Positions 54,992 through 62,206 of a stretch of DNA of 64,000 nt are shown here, one piece after another. The translations under genes were made by a program, and so were the position numbers. Below the pieces are notes generated by a model. That model worked only from the letters and a program-made list of their open reading frames with translations, was not told the origin of the DNA and ran no database searches. The stretch comes from Sediminibacterium magnilacihabitans (GTDB lineage: Bacteria > Bacteroidota > Bacteroidia > Chitinophagales > Chitinophagaceae): positions 42,786-106,785 of the forward strand of contig PVEQ01000012.1 of assembly GCA_002973575.1 (NCBI GenBank), given 5' to 3'. Each line of letters opens with the position of its first letter. The stretch's first letter is position 1.

Positions 54992-56335
54992 ATGGCAAAC
55001 AAAGACTACCTCATCAAGGATTGTTGCATGGTGAATGAAGGTCAGCGGACCTTTGGCGATCTGTGGATCAAAAACGGGCGGATTGAAAAGATGGGCGGCG
55101 TGATTACACTGCCCGGTGTCGCTACCGAAATCGATGGCAGTGGCCAGTTCCTCCTGCCCGGCGCCATTGACGACCAGGTGCATTTCCGCGAACCGGGTCT
55201 TACACACAAAGCCAATATCTATTCCGAAGCCAGGGCAGCCGTGGCGGGGGGAGTAACCAGTTTCATGGAAATGCCCAATACCAAACCGCCTGCCCTCACC
55301 CACGAACTGTTGGAGCAGAAGTACGCTATTGCCGCACAGACTTCCCTGGCAAATTATTCTTTCTATATAGGCACTTCTAACGATAACCTGGATGAAGTGC
55401 TTAAAGCCAACGACAAAAAACAGGATATCTGTGGTGTGAAAATATTCATGGGTTCCTCCACCGGCAACCTGCTGGTAGATAATCCGCTGCAACTGGATAA
55501 AGTCTTCGCCGGCAGTGAGCTGTTGATTACCACCCACTGCGAAGAAGAAAGCATGATCAGGGCCAATCTGCAGGCGTTAAAGCGGCAAAAAGACAAGCTG
55601 GAGCCATCCGACCATCCCATCATTCGCAATGAAGAGGAATGTTTTGAATCTTCTTTCAAAGCCATTCAATATGCTAAGAAACATGGCAGTCGTTTGCACA
55701 TATTGCACATCAGTACAGAAAAAGAACTGCAGCTATTCACCAATATGATCCCGCTCGAAGAGAAGCGGATCACAGCTGAAGTATGTGTACACCACCTGCA
55801 TTTTACCAGCGACGATTATGCGAGATTGGGCAACCAGATCAAATGCAATCCCGCCATCAAAGCGCCTCATAATAAAACTGCATTATGGCAAGCGCTGCTC
55901 GACGACCGGCTCGACGTGATCGCCACCGATCATGCGCCGCATACCTGGGCCGAAAAACAGGAAGATTATGAACATGCACATGCAGGCCTGCCACTGGTGC
56001 AACATTCGCTGGCATTGATGCTGCATTATGTGAACGAAGGAACCATCAGCCTGGAGAAAGTGGTGGAGAAAATGAGCCATGCCGTTGCCCGGTGTTTCCA
56101 GGTAAAAGAGAGAGGTTTTATACGCGAAGGATACCATGCCGATCTGGTGCTGGTCAATCTCAACGCATCTGCAACCATATCCAAAGAAAACATCCTGTAC
56201 AAATGCGGATGGAGTCCGCTGGAAGGCTTCAGCACCCCGGTGATCACAAATAGTTTCGTAAATGGCCACCTCGTTTATGGAAATGGGGCATTCGATGAAT
56301 CTCAAATGGGAATGCGGTTAAGATTCAACAGATAA
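54992..56335 (+). CDS. pyrC: Dihydroorotase
   Basis: This 447-residue amidohydrolase belongs to the type I dihydroorotase/allantoinase group. Blocks: LLPGAIDDQVHFREPGLTHK, GGVTSFMEMPNTKPPALT, VKIFMGSSTGNLLVDNP with the carbamylated-lysine region, TTHCEEESMI, RLHILHISTEKEL and DVIATDHAPHTWAEK. The first metal-binding HxH appears as QVH, so the first His is Gln; the other metal and catalytic residues are present. It is probably active in pyrimidine synthesis, but the change deserves a check. Confidence 0.9.
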   Translation: MANKDYLIKDCCMVNEGQRTFGDLWIKNGRIEKMGGVITLPGVATEIDGSGQFLLPGAIDDQVHFREPGLTHKANIYSEARAAVAGGVTSFMEMPNTKPPALTHELLEQKYAIAAQTSLANYSFYIGTSNDNLDEVLKANDKKQDICGVKIFMGSSTGNLLVDNPLQLDKVFAGSELLITTHCEEESMIRANLQALKRQKDKLEPSDHPIIRNEEECFESSFKAIQYAKKHGSRLHILHISTEKELQLFTNMIPLEEKRITAEVCVHHLHFTSDDYARLGNQIKCNPAIKAPHNKTALWQALLDDRLDVIATDHAPHTWAEKQEDYEHAHAGLPLVQHSLALMLHYVNEGTISLEKVVEKMSHAVARCFQVKERGFIREGYHADLVLVNLNASATISKENILYKCGWSPLEGFSTPVITNSFVNGHLVYGNGAFDESQMGMRLRFNR

Positions 56336-56363
56336 TCCTTAGCTTGTTATTCCATTTAAGACT

Positions 56364-57677
56364 ATGCAAGTAGACAAGACTACCCTTTCCGACCTCAACA
56401 TATTCCACCGTGAAGAGGAACTATCCTTATTCCACCACCTCAACTACACACAGACCAACGACGGGCGCGAATACCTGCGCTTACTGCTGGGTAAGCCGCT
56501 CGACAATATCGAAGATATGCTGGACACCCAGCAAACGATCCGGCAGCTCATGGCGGTTGCCGGTCACTGGCCTACTACTATCACCAACGGCACCATGATG
56601 GTGGTAGAGAAGTTTTACGACTCTCAGATCAACAGTTACCCGCACAGGCCCGATCATGTGGGCAGTTTTCTTTACAAACTCTTCAATAAAGCCGACTATT
56701 CCCTTACCAGGTATACCGTTGGACATTGCATTGATTTTGTAAAAGGGTTGAATAACGTAGTGACCCTACTCAGGCAAGGCCCCATGAGTGATCTTTTGCA
56801 ACTGTATGTAACGCGCATAGAAATATTGCTGAGCAAGGGAGCTGTTCCTTACATGATGGAAAGTGATGCGAAAAAACTGAATAGCAGAACAGTACTGGTT
56901 TTCGGCGCCTTCCTGAAATACCATTTCAAAACTTCCGCATTTGAACTCTTTGATATTTACAGCCGTCTTGATGCTTATTTGAGCCTGGCTGTTGCCTGTA
57001 AGAAATATGATTACTGTTTCCCTGTTCTAGAAGCATCTGTCGAACCTTTCATAGAAGCGAAGGATCTGTATCATCCTTTGTTGCAAACACCCGTGAGTTA
57101 CGATACAGGATTGGATATAGACAGGAATTTTCTTTTTCTCACCGGCGCCAATATGGGTGGGAAAAGTACTTTCATCAAAGCGGTAGGTGTAAGTGTATAC
57201 CTCGCGCACCTGGGTATGGGCGTACCAGCCAAAACCATGCGGCTGAGCCAGTTCTACGGACTCTTGAGCAATATACAGGTGGAAGACAATATCATCAAGG
57301 GTGAAAGTTTTTTCTTCAATGAAGTGCAGCGCGTACGCAATACCATTGAAAAGATCAGTGATGGCAAGAAATGGCTTATACTCATCGATGAGCTGTTCAA
57401 AGGCACCAATGTACAGGATGCCATGAAATGCAGTACCACCGTGATCCAGGGTTTATTGAAATTGAAAACCGCCTTATTCATCTTATCGACTCACTTGTAT
57501 GAGATCGGTGATGAACTAAGGCGGTATCCGAATATTCAATTCCGTTATTTTGAAACCAATGTCGAAAACGATCAGTTGGTATTCAGTTATCATCTCAAGG
57601 AAGGCATCAGCAACGATCGCATGGGTTATTTCATCCTTCGCAAGGAAGGCGTGGTTCAGATGCTCGACCGTTTGTGA
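56364..57677 (+). CDS. MutS-family ATPase, short form lacking the mismatch-binding domain
   Basis: This 437-residue protein has the MutS lever/clamp-like helical region and the C-terminal ABC ATPase. Walker A is LTGANMGGKSTFIKAVGV (near residue 260), the Walker B region WLILIDELFKGTNVQDAMKC, and the switch His in ILSTHLYEIGDEL. The N-terminal mismatch recognition and connector domains of MutS1 are missing, as is the Smr domain of MutS2. The role is unknown; it may act in recombination rather than mismatch repair. A diverged C-terminal copy lies at 62039-62131. Confidence 0.87.
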   Translation: MQVDKTTLSDLNIFHREEELSLFHHLNYTQTNDGREYLRLLLGKPLDNIEDMLDTQQTIRQLMAVAGHWPTTITNGTMMVVEKFYDSQINSYPHRPDHVGSFLYKLFNKADYSLTRYTVGHCIDFVKGLNNVVTLLRQGPMSDLLQLYVTRIEILLSKGAVPYMMESDAKKLNSRTVLVFGAFLKYHFKTSAFELFDIYSRLDAYLSLAVACKKYDYCFPVLEASVEPFIEAKDLYHPLLQTPVSYDTGLDIDRNFLFLTGANMGGKSTFIKAVGVSVYLAHLGMGVPAKTMRLSQFYGLLSNIQVEDNIIKGESFFFNEVQRVRNTIEKISDGKKWLILIDELFKGTNVQDAMKCSTTVIQGLLKLKTALFILSTHLYEIGDELRRYPNIQFRYFETNVENDQLVFSYHLKEGISNDRMGYFILRKEGVVQMLDRL

Positions 57678-57679
57678 TA

Positions 57680-58408
57680 TTAATGGAACTCTACTCCACT
57701 CATAAACCTCAGGTTGGCTACAATGAGCTGGTATATATCGGCATTGGAGGTGCCGCTGATCACAATGCTGCCACTGGTTTGAGTTGCATTATCCAGCAAC
57801 GTAGTGGTCACATTCTTCAACAGTAAGTCCAGGTGCATCGTAACCAGACTGGTATAAGTGATGGTTTGCGCCTGCCATTTGGTTATTTCAGAGTTGATAT
57901 CGAAGGTTTCGTTTATCTGTATGATAACGGGCGTTACAACACCTGCTACATTTTTGTAAGTTCCTTTCAGGTAAAAGTTAGGATCACCTGAAGCAGATTT
58001 GATACCCTCTACTTCTACCTGCACATGATCATAGGTAGCTGCCGGTATATTCAGAGAAGCCAATGTAGCAGGAGGTGCGAACAGGTCGAACTTGAAGGGG
58101 CCTTTGGCTTCGTATTGTACGTGCATAGTATCGGTCTGGTTGTTGTTGTTTTCTTTCTCTGCCTCGAATTGAAATTCACTAGCCACTACATATCCTGATG
58201 TCCAGTTAACGGTAGCAATACCAGTGGTACTGGAGGAAGATGATACGGGGGTAATGCTACTGCCGTTCATAGTATAAGTGCTGTTATTGGCTTGTGCCTG
58301 GAACTGAATAGTAGCATTTCCATTATCGGCTTTCTTTGTGCAGGAAGCGAACAAGAGAGCTCCTAATGAAAGGGAGAGCAGAGAAATTTTAGTAAATCTG
58401 TGTTTCAT
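57680..58408 (-). CDS. Hypothetical lipoprotein with a beta-rich domain
   Basis: This 242-residue protein has a lipoprotein signal (LSLGALLFASCTKK), then Ser/Thr/Asn-rich beta sequence (SVSSSSSTTGIATVNW) and strands to the C-terminus. I do not recognise a named family. The longer open frame to 58480 adds a region that lies before the signal peptide and is rejected. It converges on the MutS-like gene with a 2-base gap and begins the AT-richer accessory region. Confidence 0.72.
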   Translation of the reverse strand: MKHRFTKISLLSLSLGALLFASCTKKADNGNATIQFQAQANNSTYTMNGSSITPVSSSSSTTGIATVNWTSGYVVASEFQFEAEKENNNNQTDTMHVQYEAKGPFKFDLFAPPATLASLNIPAATYDHVQVEVEGIKSASGDPNFYLKGTYKNVAGVVTPVIIQINETFDINSEITKWQAQTITYTSLVTMHLDLLLKNVTTTLLDNATQTSGSIVISGTSNADIYQLIVANLRFMSGVEFH

Positions 58409-58657
58409 GACTTTTTTTTTAGATAATAAATCGGTTCTTGTACGCAATAATGCATGAACTGTGCCAAACTCGGTAGACAAATCAATCCTGTTAATGATTG
58501 ATTGATTATAAATAAATTACGAATTATTTTTTATCGAAAATGTTACCGATTTTAACAATTACCGGATTGCGTATTTGTTTTAAGTAGAAATACCCGTTTC
58601 TATTTTTAATACATCAACTTGCTTAATTTCCCCGTTTATCTTTTCAAGCAGCGATAT

Positions 58658-58744
58658 ATGTTAGTCAAGACTTTCGGCAGTGCCGTCCAGGGAGTAGAAG
58701 CCATTCAATACAGGAGCCTGGATCGTGAAGGATGGGCTGGTTGA
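58658..58744 (+). pseudogene. comM remnant 1: 28-codon internal-deletion copy
   Basis: An ATG at 58658 opens a 28-codon frame that is the first 16 codons of comM (MLVKTFGSAVQGVEAI) joined in frame to its last 12 (QYRSLDREGWAG) and a stop. In the intact gene the joined points are GAAGCGATT at 62246 and GAAGCCATT at 63701, 1455 bases or exactly 485 codons apart, so a deletion between short direct repeats explains it. Upstream sequence (CTTAATTTCC plus T-rich) also resembles that before intact comM. Any peptide would lack the ATPase. Confidence 0.85.
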
Positions 58745-59055
58745 ATTGAAGAATAAGCAGATTGGCTTAAATAATTTTGTAAAAAACACCATAAAATACA
58801 GTGAAAACAACGGATAAATTCAGTGTTTTTCACGATACATATACAAAAAATATTGCCTTACTTTATTTTTGGAAATTACTAGGGAGTTGACGGTAATACC
58901 TGCTTTCTCCGTGAGACGCTATTTGTTACTTGTCTCCTCTTCATCTCGTTAAGAATATCCCACCAATTCTTAGGGCATCAATATGTACAATCAACATAAC
59001 ATTATGTTGCAGGTACCATTATGTTGAAAACGACACTAAAAATAAACCTCCTATT
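58745..59055. other. AT-rich leader between comM remnant 1 and the first porin gene
   Basis: This 311-base gap is homologous to the one at 59896-60135: both begin TTGAATTGAA, both contain AACACCATAAAA and GATAAATTCAGTGTTT or CATAAATTCAGTGTTT words, and both carry AAACAC and GTGTTT as an inverted pair (AAAAACAC and GTGTTTTT here). Promoter and 5' leader of the porin gene must lie here. No other gene is seen. Confidence 0.65.
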
Positions 59056-59637
59056 ATGAGACCCGTTTTAACTATTGTAATCTTTGTATTAATCTCAATG
59101 TCTGCTAAAAGCCAAGTAACAAAAGGTAACTGGCTGCTGGGCGGTACAGTTAATTTCTCCTCTTCCAAAACTGCCACTTCTTATCCTACACCTACTCAGG
59201 AAACAGATGTTGACATAACTAATGTTACTGCTTCACCGACCATCGGGTATTTTTTAATGGACAAGTTTGCTGCGGGATTGAAACAGAGTTTCTCATGGAA
59301 CAAAGCTCAAGTAGCTACAAGTGGAGGCCTATCTTCAAATATACGTCGCTATACGATCGGGCCATTCTTCCGCTATTATTTTCTAGATGCTGAAAAACCA
59401 TTTAATCTTTTTACCGAAGCAAGTTACCAATTGGGCGTTATAAGCAATACGCCACAAACGGGCTCGATCAAGCTACTTTCAGTGGCTGCCGGCCCTGTCA
59501 TCTATTTCAACTCCAGTGTCGGGCTGGAATTTACCATTGGGTATTCTCAGAGAAGCGAAGAAATCAAAGGTAGTTATAAGGAAGACAAAAAATCATTTCA
59601 AATAGGTATTGGTTTTCAAATCCATTTAAATAAATAA
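59056..59637 (+). CDS. Outer membrane beta-barrel protein, paralog A
   Basis: This 193-residue protein has a signal peptide (LTIVIFVLISMSAKSQ), then a small barrel of alternating strands (KGNWLLGGTVNFSSSKTATS, VTASPTIGYFLMDKFAAGLK, YTIGPFFRYYFLDAEKPFNL) and ends with an aromatic-free but typical terminal strand FQIGIGFQIHLNK. It is a close paralog of the gene at 60136-60714, with nearly identical signal peptide and strand order, and probably arose by tandem duplication. The start is the ATG at 59056, since the longer frame lies in the leader. Confidence 0.82.
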   Translation: MRPVLTIVIFVLISMSAKSQVTKGNWLLGGTVNFSSSKTATSYPTPTQETDVDITNVTASPTIGYFLMDKFAAGLKQSFSWNKAQVATSGGLSSNIRRYTIGPFFRYYFLDAEKPFNLFTEASYQLGVISNTPQTGSIKLLSVAAGPVIYFNSSVGLEFTIGYSQRSEEIKGSYKEDKKSFQIGIGFQIHLNK

Positions 59638-59648
59638 AACAAAACCCT

Positions 59649-59723
59649 ATGAAAACAAAAATTCTACTCACTACATCCCGGCATTTACGCCAATGCGCAG
59701 ATCAATACTCGACTGATGCATGA
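59649..59723 (+). pseudogene. Truncated start of a secreted-protein gene fused to comM sequence
   Basis: The ATG at 59649 opens MKTKILLTT, matching the MKNKILLIP start of the secreted gene at 60726, at the same distance after a porin gene. After eight codons the sequence switches to the 3' part of comM in the wrong frame and stops at 59723. It marks the junction of a rearrangement. Confidence 0.75.
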
Positions 59724-59895
59724 ACTATTGCCGGCTGAACAGGAGCGCCTCAACTTAAGCGCGCGCGCATACGACCGCATCCTAAAAGTGAGCCGGACCA
59801 TTGCCGATTTGGAAGCCAGCCAGGAAATTCGCCCTGAACACTTAGCCGAAGTCATTTAATACAGGAGCCTGGATAGAGAAGGATGGGCAGGTTGA
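59673..59895 (+). pseudogene. comM remnant 2: 3'-terminal fragment
   Basis: From ACATCCCGGCATTTACGCC onward this matches the last 253 bases of comM (63496-63748), with a 30-base in-frame shortening: intact LMQEHCQLNN...ERLNLS becomes LMHELLPAEQERLNLS. The frame then reads SARAYDRILKVSRTIADLEA, and a CAA-to-TAA change creates a stop just before YRSLDREGWAG. There is no start region or ATPase, so it is non-functional. Confidence 0.9.
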
Positions 59896-60135
59896 ATTGA
59901 ATAATAAATGAGCTGATCCAGATCCTTTTTGCGCAAAACACCATAAAAAACCGTGTAAACAACCACATAAATTCAGTGTTTATACGGATGAAATATTGAA
60001 AAATATTTTTTTATTTCGCTATTTAGAATAAGAATCCCACCCTCAATTCTTAAGTCATCAATTAGTATATACGATCAGCCTAATACTATGTTGTAGGCAA
60101 TATTGTGTGACATAAACACTAAAATAAACCTTTTC
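59896..60135. other. AT-rich leader between comM remnant 2 and the second porin gene
   Basis: This 240-base gap is homologous to 58745-59055: it shares TTGAATTGAA, CACCATAAAA, GTGTAAACAAC and CATAAATTCAGTGTTT, and the 90 bases before the ATG align with the other leader (CATCAAT..., then ACACTAAAATAAACC). No separate gene is seen. Confidence 0.65.
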
Positions 60136-60714
60136 ATGAGACTCATTGTAACTATTGTGATTTTTGTATTATTCTCAATGTCCGCTAAGAGTCAGATTAC
60201 AAAAGGAACTTGGCTGCTGGGAGGCACCGTTAATTTCTCTTCCATTAAAACGACAAACGCTTCTTATCCTAATACCGTATATCCGGAAAGTAACACTATC
60301 CATCTTGGTGTCTCGCCAAACGTTGGCTATTTTTTAATGGACAGGTTTGCTGCGGGACTGAGAATAAGTTTTGATTGGGATAAATTTAAAACAATAAATG
60401 GATTGATTACTTCAAATAATAGCCGCTACACGGTCGGGCCATTTGCCCGCTATTATTTTCTGGATACTGAAAAGCCTGTTAATCTTTTTACCGAAGCCAG
60501 TTACCAATTAGGTTCTGTGAATTTTCATCCACAAAATGGCCCGATTCATATTTTTTTAGTAGCTGCCGGGCCTGTCGTTTATTTCAATTCCAGTATCGGT
60601 CTGGAATTCACCATTGGCTATTACCAGAGAAGTGAGGAGATAAAGGATAACTATAAAACCGAAAAAAAATCGTTTCAGTTAAATATTGGTCTTCAAATTC
60701 ATTTATCCAAATAA
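60136..60714 (+). CDS. Outer membrane beta-barrel protein, paralog B
   Basis: This 192-residue protein closely parallels paralog A: signal VTIVIFVLFSMSAKSQ, then KGTWLLGGTVNFSSIKTTNA, VSPNVGYFLMDRFAAGLRIS, YTVGPFARYYFLDTEKPVNL and terminal strand FQLNIGLQIHLSK. The main differences are in residues of about 40-60 and 95-105, probably surface loops. It is followed 11 bases later by a secreted-protein pseudogene. Confidence 0.82.
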   Translation: MRLIVTIVIFVLFSMSAKSQITKGTWLLGGTVNFSSIKTTNASYPNTVYPESNTIHLGVSPNVGYFLMDRFAAGLRISFDWDKFKTINGLITSNNSRYTVGPFARYYFLDTEKPVNLFTEASYQLGSVNFHPQNGPIHIFLVAAGPVVYFNSSIGLEFTIGYYQRSEEIKDNYKTEKKSFQLNIGLQIHLSK

Positions 60715-60725
60715 AACAAACCACT

Positions 60726-61306
60726 ATGAAAAACAAAATTCTACTCATTCCCTTGCTTTTGATAACAGCAATGCAGGTAAATGCCCAAAGCATCGCTCCT
60801 CAGGAATCAACTGAAGTTTGTCTGGGTGTAGATATGGTATTTACCGTTACCGTCCCGGCTATTATGGCGATTACTTTTTACTCAAACCGTTAAACCAGAC
60901 AACAACCGGACAGACTTACTATGATTACTTAAGCGTTGTGGCTACAACACCATGCGGTAATTCAGACCCCAGTCCAACTTCTTCCATTACTATTGGGCCC
61001 ATAACAGGAAGTTGCTCCGGTAGAATAGTAAGAACACCTCCCCAATCACTAACTGCAACAGCATCCGAAGAAAATGTATCGGAAGACAGGCTATTCCCTA
61101 ATCCCGTGAACAGCGTTTTAAAGTTGCAGGTAAAAACAAAAAATGTTGGCAAATATGCCATAATACTCGATGCATCAGGAAGAATCTTACAAAGAATCAA
61201 ACTGGTTAATACAATAACACAGGTTGATGTATCAAAGCTGCAAGGCGGAACTTATTTTATTAAAATTCCGGGTGAGGCCAATAAACCATTGAAATTTATT
61301 AAATAA
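60726..61306 (+). pseudogene. Secreted protein with T9SS C-terminal sorting domain, one frameshift
   Basis: The ATG at 60726 gives a signal peptide (MKNKILLIPLLLITAMQVNA) and about 22 mature residues (ending MVFTVTVP) before the frame changes. A second frame continues from about 60857 with YYGDYFLLKPLNQTTTGQTY and ends in a type A sorting domain (LFPNPVNSVLKLQVK, then GGTYFIKI). Adding one G at 60857-60858 would make a single 193-codon frame with a sensible PGYYGDY join. This looks like a recent one-base loss or a sequence error. Confidence 0.7.
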
Positions 61307-61347
61307 GAAACCTTATTATATCGACAAACTCCTTATCAAAGCTTGTT

Positions 61348-61400
61348 AAGAAGCCTTTCTACTCAGATAAACTACCGATTTTTGAGCAGAAAGGCTTCTT
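61348..61400. repeat. Long hairpin after the T9SS gene
   Basis: Perfect 13-base arms AAGAAGCCTTTCT (61348-61360) and AGAAAGGCTTCTT (61388-61400) extend inward by several more pairs after one mismatch. The loop is AT-rich. No T-tract follows, but the stem is strong and lies 42 bases after a stop codon, so it may end or protect the transcript. Confidence 0.7.
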
Positions 61401-61472
61401 CAATAACATCGCATACCTGGTATAAAATCACGTTCAGGTGCGATGTTGTTGCAAAAGGTATCTGTTTTGTGA

Positions 61473-62009
61473 TTGAATCATTCTGGAACTGTTTCCAACA
61501 AGACATTTATTGCAAACAAAATTAGTTACAACTATTTAATTGTCTCCAAGGGAAGTTCCTATGGATACATGTATGATTCCTTGAATTCCTCTACAAGTAA
61601 AAAAACTAATATTGATACATTTCTTTTTCAAAAAGGTTTTTGGGGATGCAACTTTTATAATGGCTTTTTGACTAAAGCAACCGACAGCCTCCTTCAACGA
61701 ACATTTTTGAACAAATCGAATTTGTTGGAAAAATATGTAACAGTAAATAAATCCGGCGATTCTTATAATGATACTACCTATCTATACTTTACAAAAGACT
61801 TTAATGATGTGGATTTCTCTTTTTGCAAGGAACTCGACAAAGCAAAAAACATGAGGCTATATAAGAGTCCGTTTATTTTCAATAAAACCTTTAGCAATAA
61901 ATATCCATTCCCTCTACCCGCAAGAGAGTTATGGTATTCTATTCGGAGAGTTATGATCAAGGATAAAATGCAACTCATTGCATTGATCAACTCAAAAAAA
62001 CAATCATAA
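61473..62009 (+). CDS. Hypothetical protein, start uncertain, possibly 5'-truncated
   Basis: This 178-codon frame begins at a TTG directly after an in-frame stop; the first ATG is at 61569. The product is AT-rich in codon use, hydrophilic, and rich in Lys, Asn and Ser (YMYDSLNSSTSKKTNIDTFL, FWGCNFYNGFLTKATDSLLQ), ending LWYSIRRVMIKDKMQLIALI. There is no signal peptide or known motif. The lack of a good start in a region of gene fragments suggests a truncated C-terminal part of a larger gene. Confidence 0.45.
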   Translation: MNHSGTVSNKTFIANKISYNYLIVSKGSSYGYMYDSLNSSTSKKTNIDTFLFQKGFWGCNFYNGFLTKATDSLLQRTFLNKSNLLEKYVTVNKSGDSYNDTTYLYFTKDFNDVDFSFCKELDKAKNMRLYKSPFIFNKTFSNKYPFPLPARELWYSIRRVMIKDKMQLIALINSKKQS

Positions 62010-62038
62010 AAAACGCCTCCCATACAATTCAATTACAG

Positions 62039-62131
62039 GAAGACTATAAGGAGAGTGCATTTTTAGACGATCACATAGGTTACTTAGCCCTCCGTAGCGA
62101 GGGTGTAGTCAAGATGCTGGAAAGCCTGTAA
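62039..62131 (+). pseudogene. C-terminal remnant of a second MutS-like gene
   Basis: The frame ending at 62131 reads YKESAFLDDHIGYLALRSEG then VVKMLESL. The end of the MutS-like ATPase at 57677 reads DRMGYFILRKEGVVQMLDRL; about 12 of the last 20 positions are identical. No ATPase motifs or start are present. A second, tandem MutS-like gene probably once preceded comM. Confidence 0.75.
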
Positions 62132-62206
62132 AATCAGGTATAAATACTGCTTTTCAGCGCGCTAATTTTCTTAATTTCCACTTTTACCCTTTACGAAATC
62201 ATCATT

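Noticed and set aside
58409..58480. Upstream extension of the lipoprotein gene
   Set aside because: It would put 24 residues ahead of the signal peptide; the ATG at 58408 (MKHRFTK) fits a lipoprotein start.
61343..61525. 60-codon plus-strand frame
   Set aside because: It overlaps the long hairpin and the next frame, has no signal peptide or motif, and reads as chance.
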